DNA of 64,000 bases from Tistrella bauzanensis (GTDB lineage Bacteria; Pseudomonadota; Alphaproteobacteria; Tistrellales; Tistrellaceae): contig NZ_BMDZ01000002.1 of NCBI RefSeq assembly GCF_014636235.1, positions 31,766 to 95,765 on the forward strand. Direction: 5' to 3'. The notes below the pieces were generated by a model. That model ran no database searches, had not been told where the DNA came from, and worked only from the letters and a program-made list of their open reading frames with translations. Position 1 is the first letter of the stretch. Each line of letters begins with the position of its first letter. The position numbers and the translations under genes were made by a program. Positions 1 to 8,386 of this stretch are shown in pieces.

Positions 1-1
1 C

Positions 2-829
2 CAGGGCTGTGTGCGGCTATATCCTGAAGACATCATCAAGCTGTTCGCAATGACCGAGGTCGGCACCAAGGTGACGGTCATCGACCAGCCGGCCAAAGTG
101 CAGCTGATCGACGGCGCGCTGTATCTTCAGGTCCATCCCACCCAGATGCAGGTCGACCAGATCGAGGAGGTCGGCAAGTTCACGCCGGAGCCGATGCCGG
201 AAGTGGAGCCCAAGGTCGCCACGGCCGCGACCCGTGCCGGCCTTCGGGTCGACTGGGCGGCGGTGACCCGTGCCGTGATCGAGCGCAGCGGCATTCCGGT
301 CAAGGTGTCGGTTGGTGGCAACACGATCCGGGAACTGGCGGCCGTCAAGATCGACCCGCCCAGGGCGGCCGGCCGGGCCAATCCGCAGGATCGCGAGGCG
401 CCGGCGGAAGATGGCGGGCCGCTGCGCCTGACGCCGGCCTCGACCGGCACCAGTGCGATGACGCCGCTCGCTCCCGTCCCCGCCGGAAGCAGTGCCGGTA
501 CCGGGCCTGCGAACAACGCCGCTGCGCTGCCGGCACCCTCGATCGACCCCCGGGTCGACCCGCTGACGGCCCATACCTTCCCGGCCGAGATCAAGCCGGT
601 GGAACCCATCCGCCCCGGCGGCGGCGATGGTGTGGTGACGCTGAGCGTGTCGCCGCAGGCGCCGCGATCGGGTGCCAACATCCGGCCGCCGGTGCCATCC
701 GCCTCTGTCCAGCAGCCATCGGGACAACAGCCATCGGGTCGGCCCGCCTCGATCTATGAGCCCGAACCGATCGATCCGAACCGCATTCCGCGCGGCGCGC
801 CGTTGCAGCTGATCCGACCCGCCGATTGA
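2..829 (+). CDS. L,D-transpeptidase (YkuD family), C-terminal part only
   Basis: The window opens inside this gene: the frame is open from base 2 and no start is visible (the GTG at 11 is internal). The first residues read QGCVRLYPED, the Gly-Cys-x-Arg signature of YkuD-fold L,D-transpeptidases, with the nucleophile Cys encoded at 8-10. These periplasmic enzymes form 3-3 peptidoglycan cross-links or attach proteins to peptidoglycan. The position before Gly is Gln, where many members have His; it varies in the family. The next 60 or so residues fit the end of the catalytic domain. The last 170 or so are a low-complexity Pro/Ala/Gly/Ser tail holding a duplicated QQPSG motif. Which substrate it uses cannot be told from this fragment. 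Confidence 0.75.
   Translation, partial: QGCVRLYPEDIIKLFAMTEVGTKVTVIDQPAKVQLIDGALYLQVHPTQMQVDQIEEVGKFTPEPMPEVEPKVATAATRAGLRVDWAAVTRAVIERSGIPVKVSVGGNTIRELAAVKIDPPRAAGRANPQDREAPAEDGGPLRLTPASTGTSAMTPLAPVPAGSSAGTGPANNAAALPAPSIDPRVDPLTAHTFPAEIKPVEPIRPGGGDGVVTLSVSPQAPRSGANIRPPVPSASVQQPSGQQPSGRPASIYEPEPIDPNRIPRGAPLQLIRPAD
710..739 (+). repeat. two tandem 15-bp units inside the L,D-transpeptidase tail
   Basis: Two consecutive in-frame 15-bp units (710-724 and 725-739) differ at only a few bases and encode QQPSG twice. They lie in the disordered tail and look like a small slippage duplication. Confidence 0.6.
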
Positions 830-989
830 CGCCTGCCGGTATGGCTGCCCAATGACGCCTGGCACGGCATCGGCGCAGCCGACGCGACACTCTTGAGGCA
901 AATACGCAACAACTGCATCTGTTGCCACAGATGACGCGGGTGCCGTCGGGTCTGTTCAACGACAACGGGTCTGGTAAACGATGAAACGA

Positions 990-1027
990 CCAAGGGGGCC
1001 GGCAGTTCACACAGCCGGCCCCCTTGG
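990..1027 (+). terminator. strong hairpin downstream of the L,D-transpeptidase gene
   Basis: A perfect 14-bp inverted repeat (990-1003 with 1014-1027) around a 10-nt loop, very GC-rich. No T-run follows, so it may be a transcript-end hairpin and not a classic intrinsic terminator. It sits 160 bp after the stop codon. Confidence 0.5.
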
Positions 1028-1118
1028 GTCTGGTCGTCTGGTCGTCCCTAATCGCCGCCGGGCGCATGACTGGTACCGCAGAGCCTTTCGCCCCCGGTGC
1101 CTGCATCCGTCAGACGGC

Positions 1119-1153
1119 AAAACCCCCGGCTGGACACATCCCGCCGGGGGTTT
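1119..1153 (-). terminator. intrinsic terminator of the small lipoprotein gene
   Basis: An 11-bp inverted repeat, 1119-1129/1130 with 1143-1153. Read on the minus strand, the stem CCCCCGGC/GCCGGGGG ends in TTTT. It lies 30 bp past the stop codon of the lipoprotein gene. Confidence 0.7.
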
Positions 1154-1183
1154 CCACTGCGCCGGCCGGGCCGGCGCAGTCGA

Positions 1184-1459
1184 TCACTTGCGCTGGCCGG
1201 CGCTGAACGCACGCTCGGCGCGCTCGGCGGCACGCTCGGCGCGGTCGGCCGACGAGGCAGCCGCCTGGGCGCTGCGGGCGGATTCGGCCGCCGAGGCGCG
1301 CGAGGCATCGGCGCTCTGCTTCGCCTGGGCCGCGGTGGTCTTCGCCTCATTCAGCATCATGCGATCCTCGTCCGAGAGGCTCGCGCAGCCGGCGACCGCG
1401 ATCAGGGCGGTGGCGCCGAAGAGAGGCAGCGCAACGCGCTTGATACGGTTCATATTCAT
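1184..1459 (-). CDS. small alanine-zipper outer-membrane lipoprotein (Lpp-like)
   Basis: A 91-residue protein. Residues 1-24 form a lipoprotein signal peptide (basic start, hydrophobic core) ending in the lipobox VAG-Cys25. The mature 67 residues are almost all Ala, Ser, Glu, Arg and Asp in a heptad-like pattern (for example AAESARSAQAAASSADRAER), as in alanine-zipper lipoproteins and murein lipoprotein Lpp. The last residues are Gln-Arg-Lys; Lpp also ends in Arg-Lys, and its final Lys is the residue bonded to peptidoglycan. The start at 1459 is chosen because GGAGA lies 7 bases upstream and the signal peptide begins there; a longer frame reaches 1537 without adding a sensible sequence. A structural envelope role is likely; covalent anchoring is only suggested. 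Confidence 0.75.
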   Translation of the reverse strand: MNMNRIKRVALPLFGATALIAVAGCASLSDEDRMMLNEAKTTAAQAKQSADASRASAAESARSAQAAASSADRAERAAERAERAFSAGQRK

Positions 1460-1520
1460 GACATATCTCCAGTTATCTGGGCAGCATGTGGCGCACCCAC
1501 ATGCATACCGTTCAGACCGT

Positions 1521-1627
1521 AGCATAACATCCGTCACGTTTCACCGGTCCGCGGCGCGCCTTTGCCGTCATGTCACGAGACGCATAGAGATTGTTGCCCA
1601 TATATCACAGTGAAGCGCATATCACAA
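1521..1627 (-). promoter_or_regulatory. candidate promoters for the small lipoprotein gene
   Basis: Two minus-strand candidates lie upstream of the lipoprotein gene. One is TTGTGA (1627-1622), a 17-bp spacer, then TATATG (1604-1599). The other is an extended -10 box, TGTTATGCT (1529-1521), closer to the gene, without a clear -35. Either would fit; neither is proven. Confidence 0.35.
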
Positions 1628-1725
1628 CAAAGCGCCGGCCAGGCCCTCCATGGGCCATCCCTCCACGGGCCGCCCGTGCCCCGGCACCGGCCCCCGGGAA
1701 AATACTCTGCCGGGCGGATGGTTCC

Positions 1726-2658
1726 TTATGCCGCCGGCAGCAGCCAGCCGCGGCTGATCATCACCGCCTCGCCACTCAGGCGCGCGGAGATAATGCCGGT
1801 GTGATCCAGGTCGATCGCCAGATCCAGGCGGCTGGGCCGGCCCATGGCCTCGCCCTGAACGATGGTCCACGACACGGTTGCCGGAACCAGAACCTGCTCG
1901 ATCGCGGCCAGCCACCCGGCCAGCGCCATGGCGGCGGACCCGGTGGCCGGATCTTCGGCAATGCCGACCGAGGGCCCGAACATCCGTGCGCGCACCCGCC
2001 GGGCCGCCCGGTCGACCACCATGGGATAGACCAGCCGCGACGGCGAACCGTGCGGCAGGATCCGGTCGAATGCGGCGAGGTCCGCCCGACAGCGGTCGAG
2101 ATCGGCGTCCCGCATCAGCGGCACGAACAGGAATGGCAGACCTGCCGACACCACGGCCGCGCCATCGGCAATCGCGTCGGGCGACAGGCCCAGAAGCGCT
2201 GCCAGCGCCTCCCGATCGGGCGCATCGGCGACGGGTGCCGGGCATATGGGTGCGCCCATCACCGCCCTCCGCGCGCCGGTCGCCGTATCGGTCCGCAGCT
2301 CCACCGCAACCGGCCCGGCCTGTTCTTCGATCACCAGACGCAATGGCATGTCGTCGATGGCGGCCGACAGGCGCCCAAGCGCCGCCAGCATCAGAACACC
2401 GCCAATGGTCGGATGGCCCGCGAACGGTAACTCCGCCTGCGGCGAGAAGATCCGGAACCGCAGATCGCAATCCGCGCGGTCCGATGGCAGCACGAACGTC
2501 GTCTCGGACAGGTTGAATTCCCGCGCGATGGCCTGCATCGCCGTGCCGTCGAGCCCGGCCGCATCGGGCACGACCGCCAGCGGATTGCCCCCGAAGGGAC
2601 GATCGGTGAACACGTCGGCGGTGACAAAAAACCGGCCTTCCGGACAATCGGCGTCCAT
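1726..2658 (-). CDS. PhzF-family isomerase/epimerase-like protein
   Basis: A 310-residue protein, the usual length for the PhzF family of two-lobed (diaminopimelate-epimerase fold) enzymes. Hallmarks: DVFTDRPFGGNPLAV (15-29), NLSETTF (49-55) with the Glu at 52 that acts as acid/base in PhzF, ELPFAGHPT (76-84), and EDPATGSAAMALAGW (235-249). In phenazine producers PhzF isomerises dihydro-hydroxyanthranilate, but most homologues stand alone with unknown substrates; no other phenazine gene is seen here. Start ATG at 2658. It is not in an obvious operon. Confidence 0.88.
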   Translation of the reverse strand: MDADCPEGRFFVTADVFTDRPFGGNPLAVVPDAAGLDGTAMQAIAREFNLSETTFVLPSDRADCDLRFRIFSPQAELPFAGHPTIGGVLMLAALGRLSAAIDDMPLRLVIEEQAGPVAVELRTDTATGARRAVMGAPICPAPVADAPDREALAALLGLSPDAIADGAAVVSAGLPFLFVPLMRDADLDRCRADLAAFDRILPHGSPSRLVYPMVVDRAARRVRARMFGPSVGIAEDPATGSAAMALAGWLAAIEQVLVPATVSWTIVQGEAMGRPSRLDLAIDLDHTGIISARLSGEAVMISRGWLLPAA

Positions 2659-3018
2659 GGTTTGCCCACTTTCGGTAGAAGCTTTGATCTGATGACTGCC
2701 TGAACTGGCCGGTCGGCGGCGCCTTCGGTCCCGATTCGATCGCGATCTTGCACTGGCGCGCAGCCCGGCGTCACCCCCTCATCCGCGCCCGATCACAGAC
2801 CCTGCCACAGACCGCGCCACAAACGCCGGGCGGAGGGCTCCCGTCAGTCCCCGCTCTGGCCGCGCGGCTTCGGGCATGCTTTACTCTCGCTCCGCACGAG
2901 ACATATCGTCGACGTGATGCACATGGCAGACGGGGGGCGGCTGCGGGCCTCCCGTGCCGGCGCAGATGCCGGCGCCAGATCAGCAGATACCGGCACGATA
3001 AAAGCAGACGGGTTTCAG
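2659..3018. other. intergenic interval between phzF-like and osmC-like genes
   Basis: These genes are divergent, so promoters for both should lie here. I see no clear hairpin, repeat or strong promoter boxes. The osmC-like frame stays open back to 2914, but the extra 35 residues match nothing in the family. Confidence 0.4.
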
Positions 3019-3465
3019 ATGACGATGACGGCGCGCGTGTCCTGGCTGGACGGAATGATGTTCGTGGGCGAAAGCGGTTCAGGGCATTCGGTGGTGATGG
3101 ACGGGGCGCCCGACCACGGCGGCCGCAATCACGGCATCCGTCCCATGGAAATGCTGCTGCTGGGCATGGGCGGCTGCTCGGCCTTCGACGTCGTGCAGAT
3201 CCTGAAGAAGGGCCGCCAGCCGATCGCCGGCTGCCGGATCGAGATCGAGGGCGACCGCGCCGAAACCGACCCCAAGGTCTATACCCGTATCGTGATGCGC
3301 TATGTGGTGTTCGGCGACGGCCTCGACCTCGCCCGGGTCGAGCGGGCGGTGGCGCTGTCGGCGGAAAAATACTGCTCGGCCTCGATCATGATGGGCAAGA
3401 CCGCAGAGATCGAGCACGTGATCGAGTTGAGGCCGGCGGCGGCGGCGCGCGATGCCGAGGTCTGA
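3019..3465 (+). CDS. OsmC/YhfA-family peroxidase-like protein
   Basis: With the start at 3019 the protein has 148 residues and aligns by eye from its first residues with E. coli YhfA (TARVSWLDGMMFVGESGSGH). The two family cysteines are present: Cys53 in GMGGCSAFDV and Cys119 in LSAEKYCSASIM. Classic OsmC/Ohr proteins reduce organic hydroperoxides with such a pair in the cytoplasm; the YhfA branch has no settled substrate. The frame extends upstream to an ATG at 2914, but those 35 residues are low in similarity to anything. The stop overlaps the next gene by 14 bp if the latter starts at 3452, so the two may be co-transcribed. Confidence 0.85.
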   Translation: MTMTARVSWLDGMMFVGESGSGHSVVMDGAPDHGGRNHGIRPMEMLLLGMGGCSAFDVVQILKKGRQPIAGCRIEIEGDRAETDPKVYTRIVMRYVVFGDGLDLARVERAVALSAEKYCSASIMMGKTAEIEHVIELRPAAAARDAEV

Positions 3466-4747
3466 TCCCCCCGACGAGATGCGCGCGACATCGGGGCCTG
3501 CGGGCACGGCCGAGGCACAGGCCACGGCCAAGGCCACGCCCCCACCTCCGGGTATACCGCGCGGGCTGGATGCGCCGCTGTGGATTCTGGTGGTCATCAC
3601 CGCCATCGGGCCGGTGGCGCTGAACCTGTTCGTGCCATCGATGCCGGCGGCACAGCGGATGCTGGCGATCAGCGATGCCGCGATCCAGTTGACCCTGACC
3701 CTGTATCTGGTGGCGCTGGCGGGGGCGCAGCTGATCTATGGCCCGGTCTCCGACCGCTTCGGACGGCGCCCGCCCCTGATCGCCGGACTGGTGTTCCTGG
3801 CGCTGGGCAGCGTGGTGGCCGCAACCGCCGACAGCGCCACCCAGCTGGTGCTTGGGCGTGTGCTTCAGGCGGCAGGCGGCTGTGCCGGGCTGGTGCTGGG
3901 CCGGGCGATGATCCGCGACCGGCATGATCCGTCCGAGGCAGCATCACGGATCGCGACCGTGACCCTGGCGATGATGCTGGCACCGATGCTGACCCCGGCC
4001 GTGGGCGGCTATGCCGACCAGTTCCTGGGCTGGCGGGCGGGGTTCTGGATCATTGCCGGCATCGGCGGCGCGATCTTCGCCGCCGTGGCGCTGAAGCTAC
4101 CCGAAACCCATCACGACCACCGGCCGATGCCGGGCATCGCGCCCATGATCAACGCCTATCGCAACCTGTTGCGCGACCCGGCATTTCTGGGCCATGCCGG
4201 CGCCGCCGGCTTCGGAACCGCGGCCTTCTTCGCCTTCGTGGCCGGCGCGCCACATGTGATCATCGAGTTGATGGGCCGCACGCCCGGCGAATTCGGCCTG
4301 TGGTACATCATCACCTCGGGCGGCTATATGCTGGGCAATATCATCACCGCGCGTCTGGCCTCGCGGGCCGGGCCGATGCGGATGGTGGTGGCCGGATCGG
4401 CCGCGGCCGTTCTTGGCTATGGCGCGATGGTGGTCAGCACGCTGCTGCTGCCGATGGTGCCGCCGACGGTGTTCCTGCCGATGACCATGATCGCCTTCGC
4501 CAACGGCATCATACTGCCCAATGCCATCGCGGGTGCGCTGTCGGCCGCCGGCATGGCCAGCGTGGGGGCGGCGGCGGGGCTCGCCGGCTTCCTTCAGATG
4601 GGCAGTGGCGCCGTGGCGTCACAGGTGATCGGCTGGACGCGCGGCACCGACACCTGGCCGCTGGTCTGGGTGATGGTCGGCTGCGGGATCGGCACGGTGT
4701 TGTGCACCCTGCTGGCCTGGAGAGCCGAGCGCGCGCGACGAGGCTGA
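3452..4747 (+). CDS. Bcr/CflA-family MFS drug exporter
   Basis: About 431 residues with roughly 12 hydrophobic segments starting near residue 40. The loop motif GPVSDRFGRRPPLI after helix 2 is the MFS signature, and the pattern of N-terminal helices (PSMPAAQRMLAISDAAIQLTLTLYL) is typical of the Bcr/CflA drug:H+ antiporter subfamily of the inner membrane. The substrate is unknown. Two starts are possible, 3452 (overlapping the osmC-like gene) and ATG 3479; the latter trims nine residues from a Pro/Ala-rich leader. A clear intrinsic-type hairpin follows 41 bp after the stop. Confidence 0.88.
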   Translation: MPRSDPPDEMRATSGPAGTAEAQATAKATPPPPGIPRGLDAPLWILVVITAIGPVALNLFVPSMPAAQRMLAISDAAIQLTLTLYLVALAGAQLIYGPVSDRFGRRPPLIAGLVFLALGSVVAATADSATQLVLGRVLQAAGGCAGLVLGRAMIRDRHDPSEAASRIATVTLAMMLAPMLTPAVGGYADQFLGWRAGFWIIAGIGGAIFAAVALKLPETHHDHRPMPGIAPMINAYRNLLRDPAFLGHAGAAGFGTAAFFAFVAGAPHVIIELMGRTPGEFGLWYIITSGGYMLGNIITARLASRAGPMRMVVAGSAAAVLGYGAMVVSTLLLPMVPPTVFLPMTMIAFANGIILPNAIAGALSAAGMASVGAAAGLAGFLQMGSGAVASQVIGWTRGTDTWPLVWVMVGCGIGTVLCTLLAWRAERARRG

Positions 4748-4788
4748 GCGCCGCCTGTGCCCTGAAGCCGGCTGTGCCCTGAAAAAAA

Positions 4789-4823
4789 TCGGGACCGCAT
4801 CGAGCCAGATGATGCGGTCCCGA
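4789..4823 (+). terminator. hairpin terminator after the MFS exporter gene
   Basis: A perfect 13-bp inverted repeat (4789-4801 with 4811-4823) with a 9-nt loop, preceded by a run of seven A. On the minus strand the stem is followed by seven T, so the classic form reads leftward, but on the plus strand it still closes the exporter transcript. Confidence 0.65.
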
Positions 4824-5041
4824 AAGTATCGGTCGCGCCGGTGGTCCGGTAGACCGGCGGCGACCGGAGACGTGGGTCACGTGCAACACCATGCCCGCCG
4901 CCCTCCCCGCCCGCTTTGACCTGTATCAAGACTTCGACAAATATCGTGCGAATGTGCACCCGCCCCGCTTGCACACCGGCAAGTGCAGTGCCAGGGATGG
5001 TGCGGCCACAGGCACGGCGCCACGGACGTGACGGGACAGCG

Positions 5042-7450
5042 ATGCGCGAGATCGAACTCAGATTGGCAGTGGTCTGCTTTGGCGGCATTTCGCTGGCGGT
5101 TTATATCCATGGGGTCAGCCGGGAGTTGCTGGCGCTGGTGCGGGCGTCGGAGCGGACCGCCCGCACGCGCCGTGGACAGACCCCGACACCACTCGATCCC
5201 ACCGAGCAGATCTATGCCGATCTGCTGAACGCCATTGCCGCCGAACGGCCGATGCGGGTGGTGATCGACATTCTGGCCGGCGCGTCGGCAGGCGGCGTCA
5301 ACGCGGTGACGCTGGCACGGTCTCTGGCCCATGATCTCAGCCTGGAGCCGTTGCGGGCGCTGTGGCTGGAGGGCGCCGATGTCGACGCCCTGACCGCCGA
5401 GCGCAACCGGGCCCGGCCGCTGTCGAAGCTGCTGCTGCGCCCGCTTCTGCCGCTGGTGCGACGGCTGGCCATGGGGCATGGTGCCGCCGCCGAGGCCGAG
5501 TTCACCGATAAACTGTCGCGCTTCCTGCGCGCACGCTGGTTCGAACCGCCCTTCGACGGCACCGCCCTTGCCGGCCGGTTTCTCGACGCCCTGGCCGCTC
5601 AGACACCGGTGCGCGATGCCGGGGCGGGCCCGGATCACCCGGGCTCGCTGATGCCACGCGGTGTGCCCTTGGACCTGATCGTCACCGCGACGGATTTCTA
5701 TGGCCATCCGCGCCGGGTGGCGGTCGGTGATCCGGCCTGGGTGACGGAGCGCGACCATCGCCACCGGCTGGCCTTCACCTATCGGCGCCATGGCAGCGGC
5801 AGGGTCACTGATGATTTCGGTGCCGCCGGTCTGCCGGCGCTGGCCTTCGCGATGCGGGCGACATCATCCTTCCCCGGCGCTTTTCCCCCCGCCCATCTGG
5901 GCGAGATCGACGCAGCACTCGACGCCCGCGGTCTACACTGGCCAGCACGTGGGGCGATGGTGGCGCGCTGCTTCGCCGACCAGATTGCAAGCGGCCTGGA
6001 CCCGGAGCGGATCTGGCTGATCGATGGTGCCGTGCTCGACAACAAGCCCTTCGGGGCAGCGATCGACCGGATCGCGCTTCATCCCGCGCTGCGGCCGGTG
6101 GACCGGCGGTTGATCTATATCGATCCTCACCCCCACGAGGTGCCGCCGGCCGATCTTGATGATGCCGGCAACGCCACCGCCGCCGCCGCGCGCACCCCCG
6201 GCTTTCTGGCGGCGCTGAAGGCCTCGTTGAGCGATATCCCGCGGCAGGAGCCGATCCGCGACGAGTTGGAGAGCATCGCCGAGACCAATCGCCGCGGCGC
6301 CGAGGTTCAGGACGCGGTGAGCCGGACCTGGGACCGGGTCCGGCCGCGCGTTCATGCGGTGGCGGGTGCGGCCCTTGAGCCCGGATCGGATGCGGCGGCG
6401 ATCGGTGCCGCGCGGGTCGCGGGCCATGAAGCGGCCAGGCAGGATGCGGGCTTTGCCTATGACGCCTATCTTCGTCTGAAGATGGGGCGCGAAATCGACG
6501 CGCTGGCCAGGCTGCTGGTGCAACTGGCACCCGGTGGCAGACCCCTGGCCGATGGTGGCCGTGACGGCGGTGCCGGCGATGACGGCGGCGGCGGGCTGTC
6601 GCGGCTGATCCCGGACCTGCGGCGTCTGGCCGAGGCGGAAGGATCGGTCGCCTTCCTGCGCCAGTTCGACACCGCCTATGCCGCCCGCCGGCTGCGCTTT
6701 CTGCTGCGGGTGGTGAACATCCTGGCCGATGAGCCGGACCCGCCGCCCTATGAGGCGGTGGCGGCGTTGAAAGCGGACCTGTACGCCATGCTGGGCCGGA
6801 TCGAGCGCGGTGCCTGCGACATGCTGTCGGCCGATGATCCGGCTGCCGCAGAGTTGCGGGCGGCTGTCGACGGCATCCGGTCGGATGATGCCGTGTCGAC
6901 CGCCGACGCGGCCAGGGCCGCGGCGGGCGCGCTGGCGCTGAGCGACGCGGTCGGCGCGCTGGATGCCCGGCTGGCGGCACTGGACGGCGATTTCGGCGCC
7001 GCCTGCCGCAAACGGCTGATCGCCGCCTATATCGGCTTCGCCTGGATCGACGTTCTGCTGCTGCCCCTGTCCGATCCTGACCAGCCTGATCCGTCACAGA
7101 CCGTGGGCGTGATGCGGATCAGCCCCGACGATGCCCTGTCCCTGGAACCGGGGGGGACGGCAGCAACCCTCAAGGGCATCGGCATGCAGCATTTCGGGGC
7201 ATTCTTCAGTCGCGCCTGGCGCGAAAACGATTATCTGTGGGGACGGCTGCATGGCGCCGAGCGTATGGTGGACCTGCTGATCGATGCCGCGACCCGCGCC
7301 GGTGTAACCACCCTGCCCGACCCGTTGCGCGCCAAATGCCGCCTGTTCCGGGCAATCCTGGAGGTGGAAGCACCGCATCTGCCGCAGGCCAACGCCCTGA
7401 TCAGGGAACTGCGCACCCGCATCGACAGGATCGAGGACGACCGTCCGTGA
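5042..7450 (+). CDS. patatin-like phospholipase (long TIGR03607-type)
   Basis: An 802-residue protein with a patatin domain in its first 340 residues: oxyanion region CFGGISLAVYIHG (12-24), nucleophile elbow GASAG (80-84) with Ser82, and the catalytic Asp328 in LIDGAVLDNKP (326-336). Patatins are Ser-Asp dyad lipid acyl hydrolases. The FGGISLAVY start and long helical C-terminal half match the patatin-related family of about 750-1100 residues seen in alphaproteobacteria and actinobacteria. There is no signal peptide, so it is probably cytoplasmic or membrane-peripheral. Start ATG 5042 is chosen because the conserved domain begins there; upstream in-frame sequence to 4916 is unconserved. Its stop overlaps the methyltransferase start (GTGA). 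Confidence 0.85.
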   Translation: MREIELRLAVVCFGGISLAVYIHGVSRELLALVRASERTARTRRGQTPTPLDPTEQIYADLLNAIAAERPMRVVIDILAGASAGGVNAVTLARSLAHDLSLEPLRALWLEGADVDALTAERNRARPLSKLLLRPLLPLVRRLAMGHGAAAEAEFTDKLSRFLRARWFEPPFDGTALAGRFLDALAAQTPVRDAGAGPDHPGSLMPRGVPLDLIVTATDFYGHPRRVAVGDPAWVTERDHRHRLAFTYRRHGSGRVTDDFGAAGLPALAFAMRATSSFPGAFPPAHLGEIDAALDARGLHWPARGAMVARCFADQIASGLDPERIWLIDGAVLDNKPFGAAIDRIALHPALRPVDRRLIYIDPHPHEVPPADLDDAGNATAAAARTPGFLAALKASLSDIPRQEPIRDELESIAETNRRGAEVQDAVSRTWDRVRPRVHAVAGAALEPGSDAAAIGAARVAGHEAARQDAGFAYDAYLRLKMGREIDALARLLVQLAPGGRPLADGGRDGGAGDDGGGGLSRLIPDLRRLAEAEGSVAFLRQFDTAYAARRLRFLLRVVNILADEPDPPPYEAVAALKADLYAMLGRIERGACDMLSADDPAAAELRAAVDGIRSDDAVSTADAARAAAGALALSDAVGALDARLAALDGDFGAACRKRLIAAYIGFAWIDVLLLPLSDPDQPDPSQTVGVMRISPDDALSLEPGGTAATLKGIGMQHFGAFFSRAWRENDYLWGRLHGAERMVDLLIDAATRAGVTTLPDPLRAKCRLFRAILEVEAPHLPQANALIRELRTRIDRIEDDRP

Positions 7451-8145
7451 CCGACATGCCATCGCTGATCGCGCAGCTTCCCCTCATACAGGCGGCGGAA
7501 GACTTTATCATTGCAACCACGGTTCAGGACCGGACACCTCTGCTGCCGGAGCTGGTGCTGTATCTGGCCACCGACGTGACACCGCTGTGGCTGGCGACCG
7601 AGACCCGGCTGGCCGAAACCGGCCTGCCACCACCGTTCTGGGCCTTTTCCTGGGCCGGTGGCCAGGCCGTGGCCCGTCTGCTGCTGGACCGGCCCGATCT
7701 GGTGCGCGGCCGCCGGGTGCTGGATTTCGCCTGTGGAGGCGGTGTGGCGGGGATCGCCGCGGCATTGTCGGGGGCAGCCACGGTGACCGGTGCCGATATC
7801 GACCCGATGGCGCTGGCCGCCACCAGCCTGAATGCGCGGGCCAATGATGTCGTGATCCACACCATCGCCGATGACGTCATCGGTCATGTCCCGCCCCCCG
7901 GTGGGGCCGAGGTCGTGATCGCGGGCGATGTCTGCTATGAAAAGCCGATGGCCGAACGCGTGTTGGGCTGGCTGCGCGATCTGGCCGATACCGGCGTGCT
8001 GGTGCTGCTGGGCGACCCCGCGCGCAGCTATGGCCCGGTCGACGGCGTCGAGGCCGTGATGATGGTCGATGTGCCGACCGATATCGCGATCGAGGACAAG
8101 GTCATACGCCGGACAACGGTCTGGCGGGTGCTGCCGCGCGCCTGA
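7447..8145 (+). CDS. class I SAM methyltransferase, ETFB lysine methyltransferase-like
   Basis: A 232-residue Rossmann methyltransferase. SAM-binding motif I is LDFACGGGVAG (91-101), followed by the acidic end of strand 2 (TGADIDPMAL). The sequence PPFWAFSWAGGQAVARLLL just before motif I and the later GDVCYEKPM are typical of the group around the electron-transfer-flavoprotein beta-subunit lysine methyltransferase (nicotinamide N-methyltransferase-like), which modifies protein lysines. The substrate here is unproven. GTG 7447 is the preferred start: its TGA overlaps the patatin stop, which implies translational coupling. ATG 7456 is an alternative. Confidence 0.82.
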   Translation: MTDMPSLIAQLPLIQAAEDFIIATTVQDRTPLLPELVLYLATDVTPLWLATETRLAETGLPPPFWAFSWAGGQAVARLLLDRPDLVRGRRVLDFACGGGVAGIAAALSGAATVTGADIDPMALAATSLNARANDVVIHTIADDVIGHVPPPGGAEVVIAGDVCYEKPMAERVLGWLRDLADTGVLVLLGDPARSYGPVDGVEAVMMVDVPTDIAIEDKVIRRTTVWRVLPRA

Positions 8146-8386
8146 AGGGATCGCGCCTGAAATATGCCGGCTGGCGCATCTTCCAGCGGCACGGTGATTG
8201 CGCGACCGGGGCCGAATGCCTAAATATGAGGCGACAGCTCGCGCTGTTCCGCAACCGCCATCAATGAGCCTCGGATCATACGGATCCGGTCATCGATGGC
8301 GGCGTGCCGCCCGTTCTGGGGGTGCCGCGGAAACAGGGCACACATGGCTTTGACCACTGACTGAAGAGCATGAGGAGCATCGAGCG

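Larger units (their letters stand above)
830..1183. other. non-coding interval with two hairpins
   Basis: This interval lies between the L,D-transpeptidase fragment and the convergent small lipoprotein gene. It holds the two inverted repeats listed separately (990-1027 and 1119-1153). I find no convincing small gene in it: the reading frames crossing it have no family resemblance and run through both hairpins. Confidence 0.6.

Noticed and set aside
1622-2647. Alternative minus-strand frame overlapping the phzF-like gene
   Set aside because: Arg/Gly-rich frame-shifted reading of the same DNA; only the 1726-2658 frame shows PhzF motifs.
1726-2658. Phenazine biosynthesis cluster
   Set aside because: Only a PhzF-like gene is present; the family is widespread in organisms that make no phenazine.
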